Below are positions 44,422 through 54,513 of a DNA stretch of 64,000 bases, piece after piece. How positions within the stretch are numbered: position 1 is the first letter of the stretch; the number at the start of each line of letters is the position of its first letter. Origin of the DNA: Syntrophomonas sp. DTU018 (GTDB lineage: Bacteria; Bacillota; Syntrophomonadia; Syntrophomonadales; Syntrophomonadaceae); the NCBI GenBank assembly GCA_001513155.1, contig LFSR01000032.1, positions 99,347 to 163,346 of the forward strand, written 5' to 3'. The notes under the pieces were generated by a model. It was not told the origin of the DNA. It saw only the letters and a list, made by a program, of their open reading frames with translations, and did not search any database. The position numbers and the translations under genes were made by a program.

Positions 44422-44616
44422 GTGATATACTTAACCCGGCTTAACGGGGAAAAGATTATGGTAAACGTTGACATGCTGGAAATGCTGGAAGAAACCCCTG
44501 ACACGGTGGTTACCTTGACCACGGGCAAGAAGTTTGTGGTTAAGGAATCTGCCCAGCAAATCCGGGAACAAGTCATAGCTTTTTACAAGCTAATTCATAC
44601 TGACCTTAAGAAATAG
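44422..44616 (+). CDS. flbD: Flagellar protein FlbD
   Basis: A 64-residue protein of the FlbD family found after flgE in Firmicutes, with IYLTRLNGEKIMVNVDMLEMLEETPDT and TTGKKFVVKES. The function in Gram-positives is not established. GTG 44422 is 5 bases after GAGGTG; ATG 44419 is the in-frame alternative but lies only 2 bases after it. fliL follows 21 bases later. Confidence 0.9.
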   Translation: MIYLTRLNGEKIMVNVDMLEMLEETPDTVVTLTTGKKFVVKESAQQIREQVIAFYKLIHTDLKK

Positions 44617-44637
44617 CAGTCCAGGGGGGTATGCAGA

Positions 44638-45108
44638 TTGGCAGAAGAAAAAAGTGTGAAAGTTAATAATAGATCTGACCTTAAAATCATAGTTATCGGC
44701 CTGGTGTTTTTTCTGGTAGCCATGGCAAGTATGTACTTTATGATGGGTCGGCTGATGGCTCCATTGATGCCACAAAAAGAGACACAAAAACAGGAAGTGG
44801 CTACAGGAAATTTGATATCTATTGGCGAATTCATCACGAATATTAATGATGTTGCCAGTACGCGGTATCTGAAATTCGAAGTATATATCGAAGTGTCTAA
44901 AGAAGACAAGAAGAGCCAAGAAAAACTTAATGAGGCCATGCCCATTGTCAAAGACACTATCATTAGCATTATATCTTCAAAAACGGCTGCCGATCTTGAT
45001 GTGCGCAATCGTGACAATTTAAAGGCAGAAATAAAAGAGCAGCTTAATAAGAAAATCGGTGCAGATATTGTCCAAAACGTTTATTTTACTACTTTTATCA
45101 TGCAGTAA
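44638..45108 (+). CDS. fliL: Flagellar basal body-associated protein FliL
   Basis: FliL surrounds and stabilises the stator. The 156-residue product has one membrane segment at about residues 17-37, a short linker, and a periplasmic-type domain with ISIGEFITNIND and a C-terminal NVYFTTFIMQ, close to the usual ending. The TTG start is 7 bases after AGGGGGGT. It lies directly ahead of fliM. Confidence 0.93.
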   Translation: MAEEKSVKVNNRSDLKIIVIGLVFFLVAMASMYFMMGRLMAPLMPQKETQKQEVATGNLISIGEFITNINDVASTRYLKFEVYIEVSKEDKKSQEKLNEAMPIVKDTIISIISSKTAADLDVRNRDNLKAEIKEQLNKKIGADIVQNVYFTTFIMQ

Positions 45109-45141
45109 TATCCATTGGCAGAGTGCCGAGGGAGGGTAGAT

Positions 45142-46134
45142 ATGAGCGAAATCCTATCTCAGTCAGAAATTGATGCATTGTTATCTGCATTAAGCAGTGG
45201 ATCGATTGATGCCAATCAGTTGAAACAGGAACAGACCAAGAAAAGAATAAAAGTATATGATTTTCGTCGTCCTAATAAGTTTTCCAAGGATCAAATACAT
45301 ACCTTGCATGTAATTTTTGAAAATTATACCCGATCCTTGTCAACTTATTTATCAGCTCAACTGAGAGCTGCAATCCATATGGACATTCTTTCCGTAGAAC
45401 AGCTGACTTACGATGAATTTATTCGCTCTATTCCTAACCCTACCATTTTAAATATTTTCTCCCTCTACCCTCTGGATGGCAGTGCCATAATGGAGATTAA
45501 CCCTAACATCGGGTTTGCGTTTCTGGACCGGCTCTTGGGAGGACCAGGGGATTCCATTTCCAAGGCGCGGGCATTAACCGAAATCGAACAGACCGTTATG
45601 GAACGCTTGGCACAAAAAATGCTGGATTACCTGGCCGAGCCTTGGAGCAGCATTATTGAGTTGGAGCCTTCTCTAGACAGGATTGAGACCAATCCCCAGT
45701 TTACTCAATTGGTATCCCCGAGCGAAATAATGATCATTGTTTCGCTGGAAACCCAAATGGCTGGGGTATTAGGAATGATTAACATATGTATTCCCTTTTT
45801 GGTTCTGGAGCCCATATTGGATAAATTAAGTGTCCATTATTACTACGCTGCTTCCAACACCAAGATTAATCCGGAAAACGTTGCTGCTATTCGCCACAAG
45901 CTTGAGAACACCCAGATACCAGTTAAGGTAATACTGGGGAGATCTGTTATTACGGTTAAAGACTTGCTGGAATTATCTGTGGGAGATGTCATTCCTTTAG
46001 ATCGAAGCGTCAACGAGGAACTTGAAGTGACCATTGGCCAGCATACCAAATTTCTTGGCAAGCCTGGTATCCTGGGCAATAGGATTTCCCTGCAGATATC
46101 CCAGATTGTAAAGGAGGGAAACCAAGATGACTGA
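45142..46134 (+). CDS. fliM: Flagellar motor switch protein FliM
   Basis: FliM is the switch component that binds phospho-CheY through its N-terminal motif, here LSQSEIDALLSAL. The 330-residue product also has the middle CheC-like domain (PLDGSAIMEINPNIGFAFLDRLLGGPG) and a C-terminal SpoA domain shared with FliN. ATG 45142 has GGAGGG 5 bases ahead; a TTG at 45115 gives an extra nine residues without support. It overlaps fliY by 8 bases. Confidence 0.96.
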   Translation: MSEILSQSEIDALLSALSSGSIDANQLKQEQTKKRIKVYDFRRPNKFSKDQIHTLHVIFENYTRSLSTYLSAQLRAAIHMDILSVEQLTYDEFIRSIPNPTILNIFSLYPLDGSAIMEINPNIGFAFLDRLLGGPGDSISKARALTEIEQTVMERLAQKMLDYLAEPWSSIIELEPSLDRIETNPQFTQLVSPSEIMIIVSLETQMAGVLGMINICIPFLVLEPILDKLSVHYYYAASNTKINPENVAAIRHKLENTQIPVKVILGRSVITVKDLLELSVGDVIPLDRSVNEELEVTIGQHTKFLGKPGILGNRISLQISQIVKEGNQDD

Positions 46135-47293
46135 TGGTATTTTATCCCAGGAAGAAATAGATGCTCTGTTGAGAGGCGAAAGTTTGACTTCGTCCGGTGA
46201 AGGCAGTGTGCGGTCTTTTTCCTTAACGGACTTTGAAAAGGATGCCCTGGGCGAGATTGGCAATATTACCATGGGCACTTCGGCTACCACTTTATCTACT
46301 TTGCTGAGAAAGAAAGTATCAATAACTACTCCCATGGTAACCGTTACTACTTCGGAAAAGCTGCGCAGTGAATATCCCCGGCCATATGTGGTGGTAGAAG
46401 TTGATTATACCGATGGCTTGCAGGGATCCAATGTACTAATTGTCAAGGAAGCAGATGCAGGAATAATCGCTGACTTGATGATGGGTGGCCCAGGAAATGC
46501 CAAACAGGAATCCTTGTCCGAAATTGACATGAGTGCCGTGGGCGAAGCCATGAACCAGATGATGGGATCAGCCACCACCAGTCTATCTTCCATGTTCAAC
46601 CGGCGTATTGATATTGCACCTCCGAATTTGACCTTGATAGATCTGGGTAAAGAAGGTCTGGGGCTGACCAGTGAGTATGAAGAACTGGTAGCTATCAAGT
46701 TTAAAATGGAAATAGAAAATTTGGTGGACAGTGAAATAATGCAGATTATACCGGTGGAAAGCGCCAAAAATATGATAGCGCTGCTTATGGGTACAAATAT
46801 GGAAGAATCCGGGGCGGAAGCCGTTCTGGAAATGAGTGAACCGGAACCTCCGGTTCAGCCGGCACCGGCAGCAACGTCTCCGCCACCTACAGAGCCAAAG
46901 GCGCCGGAGATCAATCAGACCTGGGTGCAAACTACCCGTGAACCTGAGCCATCACCGGTACGCAAAGGACAGACTTATACAGTACAACCCGTGCAGTTCG
47001 CTAATCTGGAGGAGGTACCCAATGTGTCCACTCCCCAAAATATTGGCTTGATAATGGATGTTCCCTTGGATGTTACGGTAGAATTGGGCAAGACCCATAA
47101 AACTATTAAAGAAATTTTAGAGCTTCATCAGGGAGCTATCATTCAGCTGAATAAAATGGCTGGTGAACCTGTGGACTTGCTGGTTAATGGCAAATTAATA
47201 GCTAAAGGTGAAGTAGTAGTCATTGATGAAAATTATGGTATCAGAATTACTGCCATTATTAGTCCTGGAGATCGGATAAATAAACTTCAATAA
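46127..47293 (+). CDS. fliY: Flagellar switch phosphatase FliY (FliN fusion)
   Basis: FliY is a CheY-P phosphatase fused to a FliN switch domain. The 388-residue product has a CheY-binding N-terminus (LSQEEIDALLRG), two phosphatase sites (LGEIGNITMGTSATTL near residue 41 and VGEAMNQMMGSATTSL near residue 140), a Pro/Glu-rich linker (about 230-285), and the FliN/SpoA domain starting at about residue 305 with DVPLDVTVELGKTHKTIKEIL. An AAGGAGGG site lies within fliM. Confidence 0.96.
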   Translation: MTDGILSQEEIDALLRGESLTSSGEGSVRSFSLTDFEKDALGEIGNITMGTSATTLSTLLRKKVSITTPMVTVTTSEKLRSEYPRPYVVVEVDYTDGLQGSNVLIVKEADAGIIADLMMGGPGNAKQESLSEIDMSAVGEAMNQMMGSATTSLSSMFNRRIDIAPPNLTLIDLGKEGLGLTSEYEELVAIKFKMEIENLVDSEIMQIIPVESAKNMIALLMGTNMEESGAEAVLEMSEPEPPVQPAPAATSPPPTEPKAPEINQTWVQTTREPEPSPVRKGQTYTVQPVQFANLEEVPNVSTPQNIGLIMDVPLDVTVELGKTHKTIKEILELHQGAIIQLNKMAGEPVDLLVNGKLIAKGEVVVIDENYGIRITAIISPGDRINKLQ

Positions 47294-47306
47294 TCAGGAG
47301 GGCATA

Positions 47307-47669
47307 ATGAGTAAGAGAGTATTAATAGTTGATGATGCTGCATTCATGCGCATGATGATTAAAGACATTCTCACCAAGAATGGGTATGAAGTAGTGGGAG
47401 AAGCAGAAAACGGGCTGATAGCCGTGGAAAAGTACCTCGACTTAAGACCTGATCTGGTAACCATGGATATTACTATGCCGGAAATGGATGGTATAACTGC
47501 GGTGAAGGAAATTAAAGCTCAGGATCCTTCGGCACGGATCATAATGTGCAGTGCCATGGGGCAACAAGCCATGGTTATTGATGCTATTCAAGCGGGAGCC
47601 AAAGACTTTATTGTTAAGCCATTTCAACCGGAAAGAGTATTGGAGGCAGTAAGCAAAGCCCTTGATTAG
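47307..47669 (+). CDS. cheY: Chemotaxis response regulator CheY
   Basis: A single-domain receiver of 120 residues with Asp9/Asp10, phospho-acceptor Asp54 (TMDITMPEMDG), Ser82 and Lys104 (FIVKPFQ). Phospho-CheY binds FliM and FliY to change rotation. In this operon, as in B. subtilis, it lies between fliY and fliO. AGGAGGG precedes the ATG. Confidence 0.96.
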   Translation: MSKRVLIVDDAAFMRMMIKDILTKNGYEVVGEAENGLIAVEKYLDLRPDLVTMDITMPEMDGITAVKEIKAQDPSARIIMCSAMGQQAMVIDAIQAGAKDFIVKPFQPERVLEAVSKALD

Positions 47670-47700
47670 ATATTCTAGAATCGCTGCAAAACAGGAATTG

Positions 47701-48342
47701 ATGAGATTAGTACCCAGGAAGAAATATGTCCTGGTGATGTTGCTGGCTCTTGTTGTGCTTCAATCGGTTGCCCTGCCTGTCTTTGCTGCTGATATGGAAA
47801 AGCTTAATCAAGAACTGGACAATCAACAGCAGCAGGGGTTGGACCAGCCCAACTTAATTCTTGAATTTCTTAAGCTGCTGTTTGTGTTAGCTTTAATTGT
47901 AGCAGCGGCCTGGTCAGTTATTAAAATATTTAGTCAACAGGTGAGTTCCCGCATGCAGGGAACCTGGCTGCATGTAGTGGACGAGGTTACCCTGGGACAG
48001 AATAAAGGCATCATACTATGTGAAGTAGGAGAGAGAATTTTTGCCATAGGGATAACCGATCATAACATATCACTGCTTTTTGAGATTACGCATCCCAAGC
48101 TTTTGGAAGAAATCAGTCTGGAGATGGAGAACAAATCTGCTAATTTGCCTGCCAATAGCGTCCGTAACCTATTGGCTAAGGCTAGTGCTGGTCAGTGGAA
48201 ATTCCTACCGCAGCGCTTATCGAATGGTCAGAGAACTGACTTTCAATCTCTGATGGAAGAGCAGGTGAAGAGAATCCAAAATATATCCTCTACAAATCTG
48301 GGAGGGCCCCACAACGATGTTCATAAAAAACCGGAAGTATAA
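47701..48342 (+). CDS. fliO: Flagellar export gate assembly protein FliO (FliZ family)
   Basis: FliO helps assemble the FliP-Q-R gate. From ATG 47701 the 213-residue product has an apparent N-terminal signal peptide (about residues 1-29, ending FAA), a membrane segment at about residues 55-75, and a cytoplasmic domain with [25 protein letters not shown] 47662 is open in the same frame but lacks a well-spaced ribosome site and would precede the signal peptide with polar residues. The 3' end overlaps fliP by 26 bases. Confidence 0.88.
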   Translation: MRLVPRKKYVLVMLLALVVLQSVALPVFAADMEKLNQELDNQQQQGLDQPNLILEFLKLLFVLALIVAAAWSVIKIFSQQVSSRMQGTWLHVVDEVTLGQNKGIILCEVGERIFAIGITDHNISLLFEITHPKLLEEISLEMENKSANLPANSVRNLLAKASAGQWKFLPQRLSNGQRTDFQSLMEEQVKRIQNISSTNLGGPHNDVHKKPEV

Positions 48343-49105
48343 ACTCAGATTGTTAGGGCTCATATTAACTGGGTTAGTTTTGACAGGGGTTGTAGCTGGA
48401 TTAGCCAGTCCAGCTTTTGCTCAGCCTTTGGAGCTCCCCAGCATAAGTCTGCAAGTGGGCGGGGAAGATAATCCCGGCTCTTTGTCTACTACCCTTCAGC
48501 TAATTCTTCTGCTGACCATATTATCCCTGGCACCAGCGATTGTTATTCTCCTGACTTCCTTTACTCGTATTATCGTGGTGCTTGCTTTTCTCAGGTCTTC
48601 TCTTGCCACCAACCAAATGCCTCCTAATCAGGTACTGATTGGTCTAGCTTTGTTTTTAACTTTTTTTGTAATGGCTCCAACCTTTCAGGAGATTAATCGG
48701 GAAGCTATTCAGCCATTGCTCCAGGGAGAAATTACTCAGGATACTGCTTATACCCGGGGTATGGCTCCTTTAAGGGCCTTTATGTTTGAACAAACCAGAG
48801 AAAAAGACCTGGCTTTATTTGTGAAAATGGCTAAAATTGAACGGCCCCGTAACATGGATGATATTCCCAATTATGTTTTAATTCCTTCATTTATTATCAG
48901 CGAATTGAAAACCGCTTTTCAGATCGGTTTTATAATATTTGTTCCCTTTTTAATAATTGACATGGTGGTTGCCAGTGCTTTGATGTCCATGGGTATGATG
49001 ATGCTGCCGCCTATGATGATATCATTGCCCTTTAAGATATTGCTGTTTGTATTGGTGGACGGCTGGAATCTGGTAATCCAGTCCCTTATTCAGAGTTTCG
49101 GGTAG
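48317..49105 (+). CDS. fliP: Flagellar export gate protein FliP
   Basis: FliP forms the pore of the flagellar type III export gate with FliQ and FliR. The 262-residue product has a cleavable-looking signal (about residues 1-35, ending FAQ), then four membrane segments; signatures are [20 protein letters not shown] near residue 79, [26 protein letters not shown] and the ending [16 protein letters not shown]. The ATG lies inside fliO, after GGGAGGG. Confidence 0.97.
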   Translation: MFIKNRKYKLRLLGLILTGLVLTGVVAGLASPAFAQPLELPSISLQVGGEDNPGSLSTTLQLILLLTILSLAPAIVILLTSFTRIIVVLAFLRSSLATNQMPPNQVLIGLALFLTFFVMAPTFQEINREAIQPLLQGEITQDTAYTRGMAPLRAFMFEQTREKDLALFVKMAKIERPRNMDDIPNYVLIPSFIISELKTAFQIGFIIFVPFLIIDMVVASALMSMGMMMLPPMMISLPFKILLFVLVDGWNLVIQSLIQSFG

Positions 49106-49115
49106 GTGAATTCCT

Positions 49116-49388
49116 ATGTACGAGAACATAGTTTTGGGCATAGCCAATGAAGCCATGCTGACCATACTGCTGGTATCAGCCCCTATTTTGGGTGCAGCTT
49201 TGCTCACCGGTCTGCTGATCAGCATATTGCAGGCTACCACACAGTTGCAGGAAATGACCCTGGTTTTTGTTCCTAAAATTGTGGTGGTGCTTTTGGTAGT
49301 AGTAATTTTTGGACCCTGGATGTTAAATGTGATTACCGGGTTTGCCTATAATTTGTACATGTCGATACCACAATTTGTAACCTGGTAA
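49116..49388 (+). CDS. fliQ: Flagellar export gate protein FliQ
   Basis: A 90-residue membrane protein with two hydrophobic hairpin segments (about residues 15-38 and 53-75) and the FliQ signature LISILQATTQLQEMTLVFVPKI in the loop. It sits between fliP and fliR as in all flagellated Firmicutes. A TAGGTGA site precedes the ATG. Confidence 0.96.
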   Translation: MYENIVLGIANEAMLTILLVSAPILGAALLTGLLISILQATTQLQEMTLVFVPKIVVVLLVVVIFGPWMLNVITGFAYNLYMSIPQFVTW

Positions 49389-49403
49389 GGTGGGTAAAGA
49401 TAT

Positions 49404-50165
49404 ATGCCGTTTCCGGTAGATGGATTTCTGCTGTTATTGGCAAGGTTGTCAGGTCTGTTTTTAAGCGCTCCCATATTCAGCAGCAGGCAGATGCCCGTTA
49501 GGATAAAAGTATTTGTCCTGGTATTGTTGTCAGTGACCCTCAGTTATGTCATCCCGGTTGGGAATGCAGTATCGATAGATAATGCCGGAATGTTTTTAGC
49601 GGCAATGGTCATGGAAATAGTGGTAGGCTTTACCATAGGTTTTGTGGCTTATGTCGTATTCGCAGCCATCCAGTTGGCTGGTCAGCTAATGGATATGCAG
49701 ATGGGATTTGGAATTGTTAACGTAGTGGATCCTTTATCAGGTACCCAGATACCTTTGATGGGTAATTTGACCCAAACCTTGGCCTTGTTAATGTATTTAG
49801 TTATTGATGGCCATCACTATTTGTTGCAGGCGCTGATCCAAAGCTATCAAATAGTTCCGGTAATGGGATTGAACCTGGGAGATTCTTTTTTCGATCTGTT
49901 AATGACTATTGCTGCCCAGATGTTCGTCATTGCCGTAAAAATCGCTGCTCCCATTATAATTGCTGTTCTGGTTGCAGATATAGCCATGGGCTTTGTTGCC
50001 AGAACCGTTCCCCAAATGAACGTTTTCATTGTGGGGCTGCCCTTAAGGATCCTGGTGGGATTAATCACTCTGATGCTAATGATGCCAGTATACCTGTGGG
50101 TGTTTAGTATATTGTTCTCTAGATTTTTTACCTATTTGGATCAAATAATTATGTCGATAGGTTAG
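49404..50165 (+). CDS. fliR: Flagellar export gate protein FliR
   Basis: A 253-residue membrane protein with about six segments; PVRIKVFVLVLLSVTLSYV near residue 31, GQLMDMQMGFGIVNVVDP near residue 92 and PQMNVFIVGLPLRILVGL near residue 196 are FliR family blocks. It completes the P-Q-R gate. AAGGTGGG precedes the ATG. Confidence 0.96.
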   Translation: MPFPVDGFLLLLARLSGLFLSAPIFSSRQMPVRIKVFVLVLLSVTLSYVIPVGNAVSIDNAGMFLAAMVMEIVVGFTIGFVAYVVFAAIQLAGQLMDMQMGFGIVNVVDPLSGTQIPLMGNLTQTLALLMYLVIDGHHYLLQALIQSYQIVPVMGLNLGDSFFDLLMTIAAQMFVIAVKIAAPIIIAVLVADIAMGFVARTVPQMNVFIVGLPLRILVGLITLMLMMPVYLWVFSILFSRFFTYLDQIIMSIG

Positions 50166-50169
50166 CAAG

Positions 50170-51279
50170 ATGAGTGAACTACTGCCTTGGCTGCTGGACC
50201 TCCAACTCTTTGCTGATGACGGGGGGACCGGCGAAAAAACTGAACCAGCTACACCGCGAAGGCGCGAAGAAGCCCGGCGCAAAGGACAGGTTTTCAAAAG
50301 TACCGATTTAAACGCTGCTGTGATTATGGCAGCGGGAGCAATAGCAGCCTATTTGTTGTATCCGTACATAATACAGAGTTTACATGATTTTACTGTCCTG
50401 TACCTGTTGGAACGTACCACCAGCGAGATTACTATTCAGTATGCCAACGAACTTTTGCTGGAAGTATTATACCTGCTGGGAAGAATGGTATTGCCGATTA
50501 TGGCCGCCTGTTTTATAGCGGCCTTGTTAATATCTTATCTGCAGGTAGGGTTTGTTTTTTCCGGCGAACCCCTGGCTCCCAAACTAGAACGGCTTAATCC
50601 GGTTCAGGGATTCCAGAGGATATTTTCCAAGCGGGCTTTGGTAGAACTTCTGAAGTCTTTGCTTAAAGTTGTGATAACCGGTTGGATTGTTTACTCAGTT
50701 ATCCGAAAGTATTATTATGTATTCCCGCGCTTTGTGGATATGGAACTGGGCGCTACTCTGCAGGTATTGGCCCAGATAATATTTGAGATGGCTATGAAAG
50801 TTGGGGTTTTTTTCGTAGTTATCGGTATCCTGGATTATCTGTACCAGTGGTATGAGTACGAAAAAAGCCTGAAAATGAGCAAGTATGATGTTAAACAGGA
50901 GTACAAGGAGATAGAAGGTGACCCGCAGATAAAAGCCCGCCAGCGCCAGATTCAAAGAGAAGTGGCCATGCGGCGTATGATGGCGGAAGTACCTAAAGCC
51001 GATGTGATCATAACCAACCCCACTCATTTTGCGGTGGCTCTCCGGTATGAGGTTGATTCTATGGAGGCCCCCATGGTGATAGCCAAAGGACAAGATTTTC
51101 TGGCAGCCAAGATAAAGGAAATCGCAGCATACCATGAAATCATGATTGTTGAAAACCCCCTTTTGGCCCGGACCTTATACTACTCAGTGGATATAGGTCA
51201 AACTGTGCCGGAAGAATTATATCAGGCTGTAGCCGAAGTACTGGCCTTTGTCTATCGCCAGAAGAAGAAAGTTCTATAG
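50170..51279 (+). CDS. flhB: Flagellar export switch protein FlhB
   Basis: FlhB controls substrate switching by cleaving itself. The 369-residue product has a charged N-terminus (GEKTEPATPRRREEARRKGQV), four membrane segments (to about residue 225), and the cytoplasmic domain with the autocleavage motif NPTH at 283-286 (cut between Asn283 and Pro284) inside VIITNPTHFAVALRY. Only a weak TAGG-type ribosome site is present; the gap to fliR is 4 bases, so coupling is likely. Confidence 0.97.
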   Translation: MSELLPWLLDLQLFADDGGTGEKTEPATPRRREEARRKGQVFKSTDLNAAVIMAAGAIAAYLLYPYIIQSLHDFTVLYLLERTTSEITIQYANELLLEVLYLLGRMVLPIMAACFIAALLISYLQVGFVFSGEPLAPKLERLNPVQGFQRIFSKRALVELLKSLLKVVITGWIVYSVIRKYYYVFPRFVDMELGATLQVLAQIIFEMAMKVGVFFVVIGILDYLYQWYEYEKSLKMSKYDVKQEYKEIEGDPQIKARQRQIQREVAMRRMMAEVPKADVIITNPTHFAVALRYEVDSMEAPMVIAKGQDFLAAKIKEIAAYHEIMIVENPLLARTLYYSVDIGQTVPEELYQAVAEVLAFVYRQKKKVL

Positions 51280-51289
51280 GAGGCTCTGA

Positions 51290-53353
51290 ATGGAACCCCG
51301 GTTTAATTGGCTGAGATTCATAGCAGATAGAAGCGATATATTGATAGCGGTGCTGGTAGTAGGGATAGTCATGATGATGATTATTCCTATGCCAACCTGG
51401 CTGCTGGATATTTTGCTGACATTCAATATTTCTTTTGCGCTGGTTATTCTCATGGTATCCATGTTTAATGCGGAGCCTTTGGATTTTTCCGTTTTCCCTT
51501 CATTACTGCTGATAATGACTATGTTCCGCCTGGCATTAAATGTCTCCTCAACCCGTCTGATTCTTCTGAATGCCTATGCAGGAGAGGTTATTTCTACTTT
51601 TGGCTCCTTTGTGATAGGCGGCAACACGGTAGTAGGATTTATTATCTTCCTTATTCTGGTAGTCATCCAGTTTATTGTTATTACCCGCGGAGCTGAAAGG
51701 GTTTCCGAAGTAGCCGCCCGTTTTACCCTGGATGCCATGCCGGGAAAGCAAATGGCCATTGATGCTGATTTAAACGCTGGATTAATAAATGAGGACGAAG
51801 CACGTACCCGTAGAAAAAACATCCAAAGAGAAGCCGATTTTTATGGAGCAATGGATGGTGCCAGCAAGTTTGTAAGAGGAGATGCTATCGCTGGTATTAT
51901 CATTGTAATTATCAATATTATCGGCGGCCTTATAATAGGCATGGTTCAGCGGGGGATGACAGCTTCCGAAGCGGTAGAGATTTATACTATCCTTACTGTG
52001 GGTGATGGTTTGGTTACTCAGATCCCTGCATTGCTGATTTCTACCGCCACCGGTATTGTGGTTACCCGCAGTGCCTCCCAATCCAATCTAGGCAAAGAAC
52101 TTAGCCTACAAGTATTGAACTATCCCAGAGCCTTGGGATTAGCAGCTTTAATACTGTTTGCCCTGGGCTCCATTGGCTTGCCGCGAATACCTATGTATGC
52201 ACTGGGGGCCTTTTTTGCTGTGCTTTATTTGCTGAGCCGCAGTGCTGCCCAGCCGGCAGAAAAGACGGAAATAGCAGAAGATGTGGCTGAAGCCGAGCAA
52301 ATCAAGCGGCCGGAAAATGTGCTGGAACTGCTGCAGGTTGAAAAAATGGAGATGGAACTGGGATATGGATTAATACCCCTGGTAGATACAGACCAGGGTG
52401 GCGATTTATTGGACCGAATTGTGATGATTAGGCGTCAATGTGCAGTGGAACTTGGTTTTATCGTGCCGCCTATACGTATTCGGGATAATATGCAGCTAAA
52501 ACCCAACAGTTATCTGATAAAGATTAAAGGAGCCGAAATAGCCAGTGGTGAATTATTATTAGACAATTATCTGGCAATTGGACCAGATATCGAGAATGAT
52601 ATAGATTTACCTGGGGTGGATACTGTCGAACCGGCTTTTAATCTGCCGGCGCGCTGGATAAATACCACGCAAAAAGATCAAGCGGAAATGAAAGGGTATA
52701 CGGTGGTGGATCCTCCTTCAGTTCTAGCTACCCATTTAACGGCGGTGATTAAAAGTCATGCCTATGAATTGTTGGGGCGCCAGGACGTCCAAAACATGGT
52801 GGACTACATAAAGGAACAAAACCCAGCGGTAGTAACGGATTTGATACCTGATATTATCAGTTTAAGCGAACTGCAGAAAGTATTGTCGAATTTACTGCGG
52901 GAGCAGGTATCCATCCGGGATTTGACTACCATATTGGAGACCCTGGCGGACTACGGGCGTTTAACTAAAGACACTGATGTCCTGACCGAATATGTACGAC
53001 AGGCTTTGCGGAGGCAGATCACTCGCCAGTATGCTGGTGACAATAAAAAATTGCAGGTATTGACCCTTGATCCAGCCGTGGAAGATATTTTGCGGGAATC
53101 AATACAGCAAAGTGAATTTGGATCTTATCTGGCAGTTGATCCGGAAGTAGCTCAGTCCTTGATTAATAAGGTAGCTCGTTATCACGAAGAATTGATTCGC
53201 AAGGGAACCACCCCTATAATCTTGTGTGCTCCTATTCTGCGCATATATTTCAAACGTTTGTTAGATCGTTTTATGAATGATTTAGTGGTTTTATCCTATA
53301 ACGAAATTGACTCAAATGTACAGGTGGAGGTAGTGGGGATGGTGACAGCATGA
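51290..53353 (+). CDS. flhA: Flagellar export protein FlhA
   Basis: FlhA is the large gate component driven by proton flow. The 687-residue product has eight membrane segments within the first 330 residues, the FHIPEP-type cytoplasmic loop (FTLDAMPGKQMAIDADLNAG, followed by RRKNIQREADFYGAMDGASKFVRGDA), and a large cytoplasmic domain that binds chaperones. A GGAGG site precedes the ATG. Its stop codon overlaps the flhF start (ATGA). Confidence 0.97.
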   Translation: MEPRFNWLRFIADRSDILIAVLVVGIVMMMIIPMPTWLLDILLTFNISFALVILMVSMFNAEPLDFSVFPSLLLIMTMFRLALNVSSTRLILLNAYAGEVISTFGSFVIGGNTVVGFIIFLILVVIQFIVITRGAERVSEVAARFTLDAMPGKQMAIDADLNAGLINEDEARTRRKNIQREADFYGAMDGASKFVRGDAIAGIIIVIINIIGGLIIGMVQRGMTASEAVEIYTILTVGDGLVTQIPALLISTATGIVVTRSASQSNLGKELSLQVLNYPRALGLAALILFALGSIGLPRIPMYALGAFFAVLYLLSRSAAQPAEKTEIAEDVAEAEQIKRPENVLELLQVEKMEMELGYGLIPLVDTDQGGDLLDRIVMIRRQCAVELGFIVPPIRIRDNMQLKPNSYLIKIKGAEIASGELLLDNYLAIGPDIENDIDLPGVDTVEPAFNLPARWINTTQKDQAEMKGYTVVDPPSVLATHLTAVIKSHAYELLGRQDVQNMVDYIKEQNPAVVTDLIPDIISLSELQKVLSNLLREQVSIRDLTTILETLADYGRLTKDTDVLTEYVRQALRRQITRQYAGDNKKLQVLTLDPAVEDILRESIQQSEFGSYLAVDPEVAQSLINKVARYHEELIRKGTTPIILCAPILRIYFKRLLDRFMNDLVVLSYNEIDSNVQVEVVGMVTA

Positions 53354-54513
53354 AAATAAAAAGATATGTGGCTAGTGATTACCTAACCGCCCTTCGCCAG
53401 GCAAAAAGCGAAATGGGACAGGATGCTATAATCCTTCATTCCCGTCAGATTAGACGTAAAGGTATTATAGGTTGGTTTACCCCTCCCCAAATAGAGATTA
53501 CTGTTGCTATGGACGATACCCTTCAGGTGCACACGGACCGGGTTAGGAAAAACCAGGATACCTCATTCCTAACCATACCAAAGAATGCCCAGCAGTTGCC
53601 TTTCGCAATGGATAACGGGCGGGAAATAGAGCTCATAGAAGAAATAAGGCATATGAATCAGCTTATGAAAGAGATGCAAGCCAAGCTCCATGAGGTGCAG
53701 AGTATTAAGGGTTTGTCCCAAACCGCCCAAAAATTTTACCAATCACTTATTCAAAACCGGGTAAAACCAGAGATTGCCATGCATATTGCTGCCAGTATTC
53801 AGAATCGCCTGCCCCAGGAGGATTGCGTTGACCCCAAATGGGCTAACGAGGTGTGCCTGCATACCCTGCGGGAATATATAAAGGATATCAGTCCTATCTA
53901 TCTGAATTACGGTTCAAGAGCCAGATTGGTTTTTGTAATTGGTCCCACCGGGGTTGGAAAAACCACTACTATTGCAAAGCTGGCTGCTAACATGACTTTT
54001 CTGGAAAGCAAGAAAGTTGCCCTGATAACCCTGGATACCTATCGTATTGCAGCCACTGATCAACTGCGTACTTTTGCCGATATTATGGACATTCCCATGA
54101 GTGTGGTTTTTTCCGATTTAGAAATGAAGGAAGCAGTGGAAAAGTACCAGGACCGAAATATCATTTTTGTGGATACAGCCGGCTGTAGTCCCTTCAATCA
54201 GGAACAGCTGGGAGATTTAGAGCGCTATGTGAAAATAGCCCAGCCTGATGATATTATTCTGGTTTTAAGTGTGACAACTGATAGCGATGATTTGATGAAT
54301 ATATATAATCATTTTAAGAGAGTTGGTGTGGACAAGATTATATTTACTAAATTAGACGAGGCTACCACTTATGGTCAGATGCTTAATTTTGCCTATGAGA
54401 CAAGAAAACCTATTGCTTATCTGACCACGGGGCAGAACGTTCCCAAGGATATTCAAGTGCCGGATTCCGCTTATTTGGCCAGGTTGTTTCTGGGCGAGGG
54501 GGTTTTTAAGTGA
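53350..54513 (+). CDS. flhF: SRP-family GTPase FlhF
   Basis: FlhF sets flagellar position and number. The 387-residue product has an N-terminal B domain (MKIKRYVASDYLTALRQAKSEMG) and linker with a short coiled coil, then the NG domain with the GPTGVGKTT P-loop from residue 198, LDTYRIAATDQLRTFADI, FVDTAGCSP and FTKLDEATTYG. It overlaps flhA and flhG by 4 bases each (ATGA and GTGA). Confidence 0.96.
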   Translation: MKIKRYVASDYLTALRQAKSEMGQDAIILHSRQIRRKGIIGWFTPPQIEITVAMDDTLQVHTDRVRKNQDTSFLTIPKNAQQLPFAMDNGREIELIEEIRHMNQLMKEMQAKLHEVQSIKGLSQTAQKFYQSLIQNRVKPEIAMHIAASIQNRLPQEDCVDPKWANEVCLHTLREYIKDISPIYLNYGSRARLVFVIGPTGVGKTTTIAKLAANMTFLESKKVALITLDTYRIAATDQLRTFADIMDIPMSVVFSDLEMKEAVEKYQDRNIIFVDTAGCSPFNQEQLGDLERYVKIAQPDDIILVLSVTTDSDDLMNIYNHFKRVGVDKIIFTKLDEATTYGQMLNFAYETRKPIAYLTTGQNVPKDIQVPDSAYLARLFLGEGVFK